From assembly GCA_910589145.1 (NCBI GenBank), contig CAJUSD010000002.1, forward strand, positions 1 through 64,000: a stretch of DNA of 64,000 nucleotides, written 5' to 3'. This DNA is from an uncultured Oscillospiraceae bacterium. Lineage in GTDB: Bacteria > Bacillota > Clostridia > Oscillospirales > Ruminococcaceae. Position 1 is the stretch's first letter. Every line of letters begins with the position of its first letter. A model generated the notes under the pieces. That model saw nothing but the letters and a program-made list of their open reading frames with translations. It was not told where the DNA came from and made no database searches. Below, in pieces: positions 53,090 through 61,147 of the stretch. Position numbers and translations under genes: made by a program.

Positions 53090-54022
53090 ATGGCTGTAAA
53101 CATGGAAGAACGGCAATACCCTCCCTTTGGCAAATGCCTCGCCCTCTTTAACGGGACTGCTGAACTGCTGGTAAGTTTGGATTTCGGCCCGCGTATTCTT
53201 TCCTATCGCCTGGCAGATGGGGAAAATATCCTCCAGCCTGACACAGAAGGGAAACTTGTCACCAAAGACCCAAAACTGGAAGAATACTATGGAGATGGAA
53301 CTGTATGGAATAACTACGGCGGCCATAGGCTTTGGATTTCTCCAGAAGCCATGCCGCAGACCTATTACCCTGATAACGAACCTGTTTCCTACGAAATTCT
53401 GGAAGATAAGGTAATTTTTACCCCTCCTGCGCAGAAAAAAAACAACTGGCAGTATGTCATTACCGTTTCTATGGCTGAGGATTCCTCCAATGTGGAGATC
53501 CGCCACCGAATCATTAACCTTGGAGAAACCAGAAAAGCCGGCGTTTGGTCAATCAGCGTTATGAGCCGAAACGGATTTGAAGTAATCCCGCAGCCGGATC
53601 GCCCAACTGGGCTATTGGCTAACCGGGTGTTTGCTGTCTGGCCTTACAGCAATATGTCCGATCCGCGAATTTGCTGGGGAAAAGAGTTTATTACCCTCCA
53701 ACAGGATACTGCCTCTGACGGCCCCTTTAAAATCGGCCTGAATAACGAACATGGCTGGGCAGCGTATTTTAATAAAGGCTGCTGCTTTGTAAAACGGTTT
53801 GAACATCAGCCGGAAGCGGCGTACCCCGATGGAGGCATGTCCTTTGAAACCTATACCTGCCCGGATTTTATCGAGATTGAATCGTTAAGTCCGTTTTATA
53901 CCCTGAAATCTGGGGAATGGATGGAGCATACCGAGCATTGGGAATTGAAAAAGGCGGAAACCTGCAATCCCAAAGATCAGAACGCAGTTGCCGGCCTGGT
54001 TCAGAAAATGGGATTGCAATGA
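53090..54022 (+). CDS. DUF4380-like protein, aldose-epimerase-type beta-sandwich
   Basis: The 310-residue protein looks like the DUF4380 group, predicted to have a galactose-mutarotase-like fold: VSLDFGPRILSYRLADGENIL, NNYGGHRLWISPEAMPQTYY, EIRHRIINLGE and the closing FIEIESLSPFYTLKSGEWM. The GGHRLW block holds a His often proposed as a sugar-binding residue. It probably acts on or binds a carbohydrate, but no substrate is known. ATG 53090 follows GGAGG. No sugar-metabolism gene is adjacent. Confidence 0.7.
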   Translation: MAVNMEERQYPPFGKCLALFNGTAELLVSLDFGPRILSYRLADGENILQPDTEGKLVTKDPKLEEYYGDGTVWNNYGGHRLWISPEAMPQTYYPDNEPVSYEILEDKVIFTPPAQKKNNWQYVITVSMAEDSSNVEIRHRIINLGETRKAGVWSISVMSRNGFEVIPQPDRPTGLLANRVFAVWPYSNMSDPRICWGKEFITLQQDTASDGPFKIGLNNEHGWAAYFNKGCCFVKRFEHQPEAAYPDGGMSFETYTCPDFIEIESLSPFYTLKSGEWMEHTEHWELKKAETCNPKDQNAVAGLVQKMGLQ

Positions 54023-54047
54023 GGAAAAAGGCAGTAGCTCTCTAAAA

Positions 54048-54083
54048 TTTGAGCCGTCCTCTGGAAGCAGAGGACGGCTCAAA
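54048..54083 (+). terminator. Hairpin after the DUF4380-like gene
   Basis: Perfect 16-bp arms (TTTGAGCCGTCCTCTG and complement) with a GAAG loop. There is no strong T-run on plus, so its termination strength is uncertain. Confidence 0.65.
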
Positions 54084-54207
54084 ACCATTCAGCCCTGTTC
54101 TTTTTCGATTTTAAAGAACATCCGGAGCAGGCCAGCCAAAAAGCGGGGGCTTTTAACTACAACGATTTTCATATGTGTATACACCCAACCTTTCCCAATT
54201 TGGTTTT

Positions 54208-54367
54208 AGAACCTGTTTAATTTCTGGATTGCGCAGATTGCAAAGTCAGATTTTCTCAGATTGTGCAAAAATTTCGCAGGCAGGCCGTCACCTGTCAAGG
54301 AATTTTAGTGCAGTCTGAGGAACAAGATACAAGCAGGATGTATGCGGACAGATTTTAAACAGGTTCT
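54208..54367. repeat. Palindromic MITE-like element, family 1 copy b
   Basis: The 160-bp unit has ends AGAACCTGTTTAA and its exact complement, sharing AGAACCTGT with copy a at 17326. The interior differs but is likewise non-coding. Its right end touches the stop codon of the small membrane protein gene on minus, so it inserted at or formed that gene's 3' end. Confidence 0.75.
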
Positions 54368-54519
54368 TACAGCAGAAGGAATACGCCAACTGCTATTAAC
54401 GCTAAAGCCGCCAGAACCAGAACAAGCCGCAAAGGGAAAAAAAGAGCCAGCAGCAAACCTAACCCAAAGGCCGCAGCAGCCATACAAACACACTGCCAAA
54501 GGCCATTGCATCCCCTCAC
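54367..54519 (-). CDS. Small membrane protein of 50 residues
   Basis: Starting from GTG at 54519, 6 bp behind AAGGGGAG, a 50-codon frame reads a Cys-containing head (RGCNGLWQCVC), then AAAAFGLGLLLALFFPLRLV and LVLAALALIAVGVFLLL, two hydrophobic helices, ending with TAA at 54369-54367. The clean ribosome site and membrane composition support a real gene. It lies on the same strand downstream of two spore coat genes, so a sporulation role is plausible but unproven. The stop codon abuts the family 1 repeat. Confidence 0.65.
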   Translation of the reverse strand: MRGCNGLWQCVCMAAAAFGLGLLLALFFPLRLVLVLAALALIAVGVFLLL

Positions 54520-54599
54520 AACCGCATCTCCCCTTTCCGTAGAACCCTAACACATCATATGAACCAGGCGGAGAAATGGTGAAAGGAACAGGAGATTTT

Positions 54600-54887
54600 T
54601 TAGTTTTGACGGACAGGCCCTTCTATCCCCCCTTGGCTTTCAACCCACTGGCAAACCTTTTGAATTTCATCTGCATTCGCATTTTCTACCTTCTTCCAAC
54701 CTCTGCGGTGAATTTCGCTGAAAACTTCATGCTGAATTCGATGTTCGTCTCCTAAAAGATTCAAAAGTGCCATTTTTACTGGGGTTGCTCCGCATTGGTT
54801 GGAAAGATCGTTATATTGCGTCGTAATATAGTTCTGTACATTTCGTGCGTCTTCCATCATTTTCTGGTCATCGTTTTGATTTTTCAT
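54600..54887 (-). CDS. CotF-like spore coat protein
   Basis: The 95-residue protein (DARNVQNYITTQYNDLSNQC, then LLNLLGDEHRIQHEVFSEIH and GWKKVENANADEIQKV) is a small helical coat F-domain-type protein of the ferritin-like set found in Clostridia spore coats. ATG behind GAGGGG. It lies 22 bp after the related gene at 54910 and reads the same way, so the two form an operon, probably switched on in the mother cell during sporulation. Confidence 0.8.
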   Translation of the reverse strand: MKNQNDDQKMMEDARNVQNYITTQYNDLSNQCGATPVKMALLNLLGDEHRIQHEVFSEIHRRGWKKVENANADEIQKVCQWVESQGGIEGPVRQN

Positions 54888-54909
54888 ATTTTAAATTCCC
54901 CTCTATTGT

Positions 54910-55101
54910 TTATTCCATTCCAAGTAATTTAGAAAGTGTATTCCAATGGGAACGATGTTTTGCAGCGATCTGTTCAAATAAGGAACGAAGCTGGGGGTCG
55001 TCGGCGTTTCTGGCACAGGAGGAAAACCGGAAAATCAAATTTTCCTCATCTTTTAGCAGCGTTTGGATTGCAAATAGTTCGGATTTGGACAAACTAGGCA
55101 A
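54910..55101 (-). CDS. Small CotF-like coat-associated protein
   Basis: The 63-residue helical protein (LSKSELFAIQTLLKDEENLI, SLFEQIAAKHRSHWNTLSKL) resembles the N-terminal half of coat F proteins. I chose TTG 55101 because AAGGGAGGG lies 6 bp upstream and the product then starts like its relatives. ATG 55125, eight codons earlier, has only AGGA. First gene of the coat operon. Confidence 0.65.
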   Translation of the reverse strand: MPSLSKSELFAIQTLLKDEENLIFRFSSCARNADDPQLRSLFEQIAAKHRSHWNTLSKLLGME

Positions 55102-55217
55102 TAGAAGCCCTCCCTTAACAATCATTTTATCCTACCATGACTATTCTGTGAAATTTTCTAAAAACCATACCCAACAATTCTGATTTGTGTTATAATAGCA
55201 ACCAGCCAGTCCTCCTT

Positions 55218-55236
55218 GGTTGTGAATACAGGTTCT
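55218..55236. repeat. Solo right end of a family 1 palindromic element
   Basis: GGTTGTGAATACAGGTTCT is identical to the right arm of the element at 17326-17488, but no left arm is nearby. It is probably a deletion remnant, just upstream of the foldase gene. Confidence 0.65.
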
Positions 55237-55289
55237 AAGGGAGGGCAAGAGAACCAAGCCGCAGATGCGGCGGAATGGAGAAAAACAAA

Positions 55290-56309
55290 ATGATACAAAT
55301 GAAAAAAAGCTGGCGGCGGTTTATACCAATGTTAGCAGCAGTCATAGCAGTAGTACCTGTTTTATCTGGATGTAAAGGAGACCCGCAAACGTCCCAAGAC
55401 AGAAGCGGTGCAGATTCCAGCGCCTATGTTATGAACATAGGCGGCTATGATATTTCCAAAGAGGAGTACAATTATTACTTTCAGAACGAAAAGTTTATGT
55501 TAGATCAGGGTGACAACACATTTTGGGATACTGCCACGGAAGAACAGAAAAACCTGAAAGAACGGGTAGATGCAGGTTTAATGGAATTTTATGCCATGAA
55601 AAAAATGGCGGATGAGGCTGGTATTCCCAGTGATGGACAGTTGGCGGAAGATGTGGATAAGGAAATCGCTGGAATCATTGAGCAGTTTGGCGGACAGGAA
55701 GCCTTTAATGAAGTTTTGGCTTCCAACAACTTGACAGAGGATATGTACCGGATGTTGTCACTAGAGTCTTTCCGTTCCGTCGAACTTTTCAGCAATATGT
55801 ATGGAGACGAAGTAAAAAAGGCGATGTCAGAAAATTATTTAAGGGCAGCGCATATTTTGATTGCTTTTAATGAAAATGCAGTCGATACACAGGCAGCCCA
55901 CGCCCAGGCAAAAGAGCGGGCCGAAGAAGTTCTGGCAAAGGTGGAAGCAGGAGAAGATTTCTTCAAACTGGTGGAGGAATATGGGGAAGACCCTGGTATG
56001 GTAAACAATTTAGACGGATACTATTTTAAAGAAGGAGATATGGTTGAACCTTTTTATGAAGGTACCCTTGCTTTAAAGGAGGGGGAAACCAGCGGCCTGG
56101 TAGAAACCAGTTACGGCTATCATATTATAAAGCGCTTGCCAATGGAAGATTCCTATATTGAGGATCACATAATGGAATTAGCCAGCCAGGAGCATTTTGA
56201 AAGCTTTATGAACAAAATAAATGATACAATGAATTCGCTGGAGGTCAAAAAGGAAGCAGCCTACGACAGCTTCAGCCTGGAAAACGCGCTGAAGGATAGC
56301 GCGAGTTAA
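55290..56309 (+). CDS. PrsA-like parvulin-type foldase lipoprotein
   Basis: The 339-residue lipoprotein has a hydrophobic signal and lipobox VLSGC, then a SurA/PrsA-like helical N-domain (DISKEEYNYYFQNEKFMLDQ). A PpiC parvulin domain follows (LRAAHILIAF, EVLAKVEAGEDFFKLVEEYG, GYYFKEGDMVEPFYEGTLAL, VETSYGYHIIKR). PrsA-type proteins help secreted proteins fold outside the membrane. ATG 55290 follows GGAG at 9 bp; ATG 55275 has no better site. It ends with a hairpin terminator. Confidence 0.88.
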   Translation: MIQMKKSWRRFIPMLAAVIAVVPVLSGCKGDPQTSQDRSGADSSAYVMNIGGYDISKEEYNYYFQNEKFMLDQGDNTFWDTATEEQKNLKERVDAGLMEFYAMKKMADEAGIPSDGQLAEDVDKEIAGIIEQFGGQEAFNEVLASNNLTEDMYRMLSLESFRSVELFSNMYGDEVKKAMSENYLRAAHILIAFNENAVDTQAAHAQAKERAEEVLAKVEAGEDFFKLVEEYGEDPGMVNNLDGYYFKEGDMVEPFYEGTLALKEGETSGLVETSYGYHIIKRLPMEDSYIEDHIMELASQEHFESFMNKINDTMNSLEVKKEAAYDSFSLENALKDSAS

Positions 56310-56327
56310 GTCTAAAAAACCGGAAGG

Positions 56328-56360
56328 AAAGCGGCAGAGAGAGCCTCTGGCCGCTTTTTT
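56328..56360 (+). terminator. Intrinsic terminator of the foldase gene
   Basis: AAAGCGGCAGAG and CTCTGGCCGCTTT form a stem with one bulge, followed by TTTTTT. Confidence 0.85.
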
Positions 56361-56482
56361 CTGTAAAATGAAAAAAAGAATCTGGATTTTGGAACAATCT
56401 TTAGGAGTTCGGTCATACAATGTAGGGAGATGGAACCGCAGAGGTTCCCATCTCTACTATATATAAGGTAGGGGGTTTTCTC

Positions 56483-57376
56483 ATGCCAGAACCCAAGGCC
56501 ATGAATACGGCCAATACTTATTCGCGTCCCGCACCTTCTGTATCTCCAATGTCCTCCGGGAACGGTCCTTCTTTGGATGAACGCCATTCCCAAAATAATT
56601 GTCAGGACAGCGCCCATTGTTTTAAAGAGGCTGTATGTCTTGATACCAGCCGCGTCTATGACTCCTGCACGGACAAAGACTGTTTGGAAGATTTACCCGT
56701 TCTCTTTACTGACCAAGTGCAGCCCTGCATTGACCAGGCGGTTAATGTCAAGCTCCGCGATGTGGAAGTAGCAAAGGTATTTCTGGAAGTTGAACCGGTT
56801 GCGTTTAACCGGGGGTTCTATTCCGTTGATATTACCTTCTTCTTTGATGTTGCTTTAAGCGTTTATACTTCTTCCTGCCAGCAGCCTATTCCTGTAAACG
56901 GAGTAACCTCTTTCTCTAAAAAGGTTATTCTGTATGGAAGTGAAGGAAACGTTAGAGTCTTCCGCTCAGATTGCCAGTATGCAGACGACTGCGATGTTAC
57001 CAGTATGCCAAGGGCCTGCGTTCAGGTGGTAGACCCTGTTGCGTTAAGCTGCAAACTGATGGAATGTTCTCATCCCTGCGATTGCTGCTGCTCTATCCCA
57101 CAGAGCGTTGCCTGCCGGTATGATGGATGCTTTGTACAGCCAGGTTCAAAGAGCGTCTATGTTACTTTGGGTCTCTTCACCATTGTACAGTTGGAACGTC
57201 AGGTACAGATGCTGGTTCCTGCTTACGATTTCTGTATTCCTGATAAGGAATGTGTATCCGCTACTACAGACGATCCCTGTGAATTGTTTAAAAAGATTAA
57301 ATTCCCAACCAATGCCTTTTTCCCGCCCAGAATCTCCGATCTGGATAATGACAACGGAAGCTGCTGCTGTAAATAA
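56483..57376 (+). CDS. Cysteine-rich protein, possibly spore-associated
   Basis: The 297-residue protein has no signal peptide and more than 20 cysteines, many paired or tripled (HPCDCCCSIPQ, GSCCCK at the C-terminus). Beta-rich segments lie between them (VNVKLRDVEVAKVFLEVEPV, SVYVTLGLFTIVQLERQVQM). Such composition is common in spore exosporium/coat proteins of Clostridia, where disulfides cross-link the layer, but I know no named family. ATG 56483 follows GGTAGGGGG. It has its own terminator and stands between the foldase and mtaB genes. Confidence 0.7.
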   Translation: MPEPKAMNTANTYSRPAPSVSPMSSGNGPSLDERHSQNNCQDSAHCFKEAVCLDTSRVYDSCTDKDCLEDLPVLFTDQVQPCIDQAVNVKLRDVEVAKVFLEVEPVAFNRGFYSVDITFFFDVALSVYTSSCQQPIPVNGVTSFSKKVILYGSEGNVRVFRSDCQYADDCDVTSMPRACVQVVDPVALSCKLMECSHPCDCCCSIPQSVACRYDGCFVQPGSKSVYVTLGLFTIVQLERQVQMLVPAYDFCIPDKECVSATTDDPCELFKKIKFPTNAFFPPRISDLDNDNGSCCCK

Positions 57377-57389
57377 CAAACTTTTTTCC

Positions 57390-57425
57390 GAAACCGCCCC
57401 GAACTGTCGGGACGGTTTCTTTTTA
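57390..57425 (+). terminator. Intrinsic terminator of the cysteine-rich protein gene
   Basis: GAAACCGCCCCGA and TCGGGACGGTTTC stem (one mismatch), loop ACTG, then TTTTT. Confidence 0.9.
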
Positions 57426-57501
57426 GCCCTACTTTCCAAGAAATCGGAAATATGATATGATAAAATAAAAAACAGAAAACAACTTTGAAAGGATAATGAC
57501 T

Positions 57502-58812
57502 ATGCGCGCGGCATTTTATACATTGGGATGTAAGGTAAACCAATATGAAACACAAATTATGGAACAGCAGTTTTCTGCGGAGGGAATCGATGTTATAGAG
57601 ATTTCCGAAAATAGCGGAGCAGATATTTATGTTATAAATTCCTGTACTGTCACTGCTACAGGGGACAAAAAGACCCGGCAGCTTCTTCGGCGAATAAAGC
57701 GCCAAAATCCAGAATCCATCGTTGTTTTGACAGGATGTTTCCCACAGGCGTTTCCAGAGGCAGCAGAGGGGATTTTAGAAGCAGACGTTATTACTGGGAC
57801 TTATAATCGTGCCTCTGTGATAGGGGCTGTTAAAGAACGTCTGGCTACCGGCAGGCGGATTATTCGGATTGCGCCGCTTCAACGTGGGAAAGAGCGGGCA
57901 CATTTTGAAGATATGCGGGCAGTATCCATGAATGAGAGGACAAGGGCATTTGTTAAAATTCAGGATGGCTGCGACCGCTTTTGTTCTTATTGTATTATTC
58001 CTACTGCCCGTGGACCGGTCCGCTCTAAACCTTTAAAGGAAATTCAAGAGGAATTAACACTCTTAGCTGAAAAGGGATACCAGGAAGCTGTTTTAGTTGG
58101 AATTAACCTTCCCTGTTATGGGAATGATTTAGGGCTGCGCCTTTTAGATGCAGTTAAAACCGCCTGCTCCGTTCCTGGCTTGAAACGGGTTCGGCTGGGT
58201 TCCTTAGAGCCGGAACTTCTTTTACCGGGAGATATCGCTGAAATGGCGAAAATGCCAACCCTTTGCCCGCAATTCCATTTGTCCCTTCAAAGCGGCTGCG
58301 ACGCTACCTTGAAACGGATGAACCGTCATTATGACACAGCAGAATATAGCCAAATTGTTGACAATCTCCGGGCAGCTTTTACAAACCCGTCCATTACGAC
58401 TGACATTATGGTTGGATTTCCCGGAGAAGATGAAGAAGAATTTAAACAATCCCTGGCTTTTGCAGAAAAAACCGCCTTTGCCAAAGCGCATATTTTTATG
58501 TATTCTCCCCGTCCGGGAACGCGGGCAGCACAAATGCCAGGACAGGTCAGCAACGCCTGTAAGGAAAAACGCAGCGCCGAAATGATTGCTGTAACAGAGA
58601 AAACCCGGAGGGAATTCCTGCAAAGCCAGACCGGGCGGTTGGAACAGGTACTTTTTGAAACTGACACTTCTAATGGGATGTATCATGGCTACACCTGCAA
58701 TTATACCCCTGTTGAGGTTCCGGCCCTTGAAGATATCCGCGGGCAGATTCGGAATGTACGGATTACCGGGATGACTGCGGATGGACAAGCCTGTTTTGCT
58801 TCGGTGGAATAA
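57502..58812 (+). CDS. mtaB: tRNA t6A37 methylthiotransferase MtaB
   Basis: MtaB (YqeV) adds a methylthio group to t6A37 of tRNAs that read ANN codons, using two 4Fe-4S clusters. The 436-residue protein has the N-terminal UPF0004 domain (FYTLGCKVNQYETQ, VINSCTVTATGDKKTRQ, VLTGCFPQAFPE), the radical SAM motif QDGCDRFCSYCIIPTARG and a C-terminal TRAM-like segment. ATG 57502 gives the usual family start; ATG 57496 two codons earlier is very close to AAAGG and less likely. Confidence 0.95.
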   Translation: MRAAFYTLGCKVNQYETQIMEQQFSAEGIDVIEISENSGADIYVINSCTVTATGDKKTRQLLRRIKRQNPESIVVLTGCFPQAFPEAAEGILEADVITGTYNRASVIGAVKERLATGRRIIRIAPLQRGKERAHFEDMRAVSMNERTRAFVKIQDGCDRFCSYCIIPTARGPVRSKPLKEIQEELTLLAEKGYQEAVLVGINLPCYGNDLGLRLLDAVKTACSVPGLKRVRLGSLEPELLLPGDIAEMAKMPTLCPQFHLSLQSGCDATLKRMNRHYDTAEYSQIVDNLRAAFTNPSITTDIMVGFPGEDEEEFKQSLAFAEKTAFAKAHIFMYSPRPGTRAAQMPGQVSNACKEKRSAEMIAVTEKTRREFLQSQTGRLEQVLFETDTSNGMYHGYTCNYTPVEVPALEDIRGQIRNVRITGMTADGQACFASVE

Positions 58813-58876
58813 TCTTTATTCCTACCCGGAACAGCTGCACCCCTGAACGCGATATCTTTATATACCCCCTAGAAGT

Positions 58877-58962
58877 AAGCTGGGGGGGTTCGCGCCTTGC
58901 GGGTTCCATTCAGGAAAGTTCCATGAGACTTTAAATCTTTTTTAATCCGCCTTAGCTTGTAC
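58877..58962 (+). repeat. Dispersed palindromic repeat, family 2 copy c
   Basis: Begins AAGCTGGGGGGGTTCGCGCC and ends CTTTTTTAATCCGCCTTAGC then TTGTAC, the same outer blocks as 24355-24450 and (inverted) 34284-34387. Its interior has GGTTCCATTC and GGAAAGTTCC, a weaker stem. Confidence 0.7.
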
Positions 58963-58990
58963 TTAACTGGATCGAATTCATATTACATTT

Positions 58991-59037
58991 AAAAGGGGTT
59001 TGGAAACTGGGATGCTCCCAATTTTCAAACCCCTTTT
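58991..59037. terminator. Terminator between mtaB and the UPF0210 gene
   Basis: Outer arms AAAAGGGGTTTG and CAAACCCCTTTT, with a smaller inner stem ACTGGGA/TCCCAAT. Symmetric, so it can serve both convergent genes. Confidence 0.9.
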
Positions 59038-59040
59038 CTC

Positions 59041-60393
59041 TTAATTCTTCAAACTTTGTAATGGAGCGGGTATATGTCCACCCCTGGCAATAAACTTTGC
59101 TGGTGAAGTAGTATTCACCTTCATAACCGGGCCGCTTCCCAACAGTCCGCCGAATTCTAACTCGTCGCCAACTTGTTTCCCAATTGCAGGTATAACCCTT
59201 ACAGCCGTTGTTTTAGAATTCACCATCCCAATAGCAGCCTCATCCGCAATAATAGCGGAAATCACTTCTGCGGAGGTATCGCCGGGAATAACAATCATAT
59301 CCAAACCAACAGAGCAAACCGCAGTCATCGCCTCTAATTTTTCAATAGAAAGCGCGCCGACTCTTGCCGCATGGATCATTCCAGCATCTTCTGTAACGGG
59401 GATAAAAGCACCGGACAATCCGCCCACCCTAGACGAAGCCATTACGCCGCCCTTTTTAACGGCATCGTTCAGCAAAGCTAAACAGGCGGTGGTGCCATGA
59501 GCACCGCAGGTTTCAAGTCCCATTTCCTCCAGAATGTGGGCAACAGAATCCCCTACAGCAGGAGTAGGGGCCAGCGATAAATCAACAATCCCAAAAGGAA
59601 CCCCCAGCATTTTGGATGCAGCATCACCTACAAGCTGCCCCATACGTGTAATCTTAAAAGCTGTTCTCTTCACAATATTAGCCACTTCGTCAATAGAGCA
59701 GTCCCCCGCCTTGGCCAAAGCCGCCCGAACTACCCCCGGCCCGGACACACCGACATTAATAACACAGTCAGGTTCTCCCGGCCCATGAAATGCACCAGCC
59801 ATAAAGGGGTTATCCTCCGGCGCATTGCAAAACACAACCAATTTAGCGCTGCCAATGCAGTCACGGTCAACGGTCAGTTCAGCGGTCTGTTTTACAATCC
59901 CGCCCATCATACGGACGGCATCCATATTAATCCCGCTCTTGGTTGCACCAATATTGACAGACGAACAGACATGTTCTGTTCTGGAAAGAGCCTCTGGAAT
60001 GGAACGGATTAATTCCAGATCTCCAGCAGCAAAGCCCTTATGTACCAACGCAGTATACCCGCCAATAAAATTAACGCCTACGGTCTGAGCTGCTTTTTCC
60101 AATGTGAGAGCGTATTCAACAGGGTCTCCCCCACTGGCTGCCACCAACATAGCAATAGGCGTAACAGAAATGCGTTTATTTATAATAGGTATCCCATACC
60201 TTTTTTCAATTTCTTCTCCGCTTTTTACTAGGTCGCGGGCTTTTGACGTTATTTTATCGTATACTTTGCGGCAGGAACGGCTGATATCGCTGTCACAGCA
60301 GTCTAACAGGGATATTCCCATAGTGATTGTACGTATATCCAGGTTTTCATCTTGTATCATCGTAACTGTTTCCAGGATATCGTTTACGTTCAT
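59041..60393 (-). CDS. UPF0210 / PFL-like family protein
   Basis: The 450-residue protein belongs to the UPF0210 family (NVNDILETVTMIQDENLDIR, GGYTALVHKGFAAGDLELI, VSGPGVVRAALAKAGDCSID, GHIPAPLQSLKN at the C-terminus). The fold is related to pyruvate-formate-lyase-like proteins but the glycyl-radical residues are not evident, and no activity is established. ATG 60393 is preceded by GGGGGAG; a TTG one codon earlier is also possible. Directly upstream on the same strand is an ACT-domain protein of the UPF0237 type. The two are commonly paired, which suggests a shared regulated function. Confidence 0.88.
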   Translation of the reverse strand: MNVNDILETVTMIQDENLDIRTITMGISLLDCCDSDISRSCRKVYDKITSKARDLVKSGEEIEKRYGIPIINKRISVTPIAMLVAASGGDPVEYALTLEKAAQTVGVNFIGGYTALVHKGFAAGDLELIRSIPEALSRTEHVCSSVNIGATKSGINMDAVRMMGGIVKQTAELTVDRDCIGSAKLVVFCNAPEDNPFMAGAFHGPGEPDCVINVGVSGPGVVRAALAKAGDCSIDEVANIVKRTAFKITRMGQLVGDAASKMLGVPFGIVDLSLAPTPAVGDSVAHILEEMGLETCGAHGTTACLALLNDAVKKGGVMASSRVGGLSGAFIPVTEDAGMIHAARVGALSIEKLEAMTAVCSVGLDMIVIPGDTSAEVISAIIADEAAIGMVNSKTTAVRVIPAIGKQVGDELEFGGLLGSGPVMKVNTTSPAKFIARGGHIPAPLQSLKN

Positions 60394-60426
60394 CAATGGT
60401 GACTCCCCCTTTCTTTCTCAAGTTTT

Positions 60427-60696
60427 TCAAATACGGTGCATGGAATTAAAAATATCCTCGTGCATGACGTGGATAGATAATCCCATCTCTTTCCCTAAAT
60501 CTTCCATTTCATCTACCAATTCGCTGAAATGAACTGTCATGGAACTGATATCCGCTAACATTATCATAGCGAATAAATCCTGCATTACCGATTGAGTTAC
60601 ATCTGTAACATTAATATTGTGCTGCGCACATAAGGCGCTGACTTTGGCTAGTATCCCTACCATATCCCGGCCAATGACTGTAATAACTGCTTTCAT
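60427..60696 (-). CDS. ACT domain protein (UPF0237 type)
   Basis: The 89-residue protein is a single ACT domain (MKAVITVIGRDMVGILAKVS, ALCAQHNINVTDVTQSVMQD) of the kind that binds small ligands, often amino acids. It sits 33 bp upstream of the UPF0210 gene as the first gene of the pair. ATG 60696 is behind CAGGAGG; the frame extends 12 codons further up without a site. Confidence 0.9.
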   Translation of the reverse strand: MKAVITVIGRDMVGILAKVSALCAQHNINVTDVTQSVMQDLFAMIMLADISSMTVHFSELVDEMEDLGKEMGLSIHVMHEDIFNSMHRI

Positions 60697-61005
60697 GTGT
60701 GATCCTCCTGAATCATAATTCGGATAAGCCATATTTGAGTGGTTGTTGTATCAGCGGTTTCTTTTTTGAGTCGTCCTGTTTTATTTTATCATAAAAGGGA
60801 CTATATGGAAAGACCTAATTGGGAAAAGATCAAAGCTAATCTGCGGGCATAAACCATAGTTGTATACAGCCAAAGACAGATGAGAAGTTTTGCGTGTAAG
60901 GGCAGGACAGTCCTGCTGAATTCAATTTGCTTTGAAAGCACTTTCACAATTTATGCAATATTGTATGATGAAATTGTAAATATTTACAAAAAGGGGTTCC
61001 GACAG
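60697..61005. other. Gene-free spacer between divergent genes
   Basis: No gene is supported here. It should hold the minus-strand promoter of the ACT/UPF0210 pair. A short inverted pair, TTGTAAATATTTACAA at about 60974-60989, is a near-perfect 16-bp palindrome and could be a regulator site. Confidence 0.5.
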
Positions 61006-61035
61006 TTGCCTTTTCAACTGTAAATAGAGTATACT
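61006..61035 (+). promoter_or_regulatory. Promoter of the DEAD-box helicase gene
   Basis: TTGCCT (61006-61011) and TATACT (61030-61035) with an 18-bp spacer, giving a leader of about 105 nt. Confidence 0.6.
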
Positions 61036-61049
61036 AAATTATGCTTGTG

Positions 61050-61112
61050 CTGAAAAACCGGACAAAGACACTAAATCATTTTAACCTGCAAAAACAACCA
61101 ACGGTTTTTCAG
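61050..61112 (+). promoter_or_regulatory. Leader stem-loop upstream of the DEAD-box helicase
   Basis: CTGAAAAACCG (61050-61060) and its exact complement CGGTTTTTCAG (61102-61112) can pair across a 41-nt loop in the leader. Helicases of this type are often cold-regulated through leader structure, so this may be a control element; that is inference. Confidence 0.5.
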
Positions 61113-61147
61113 TGCAAAGCTTATGAAAAAAGAGGTTGCTCCTTTCT

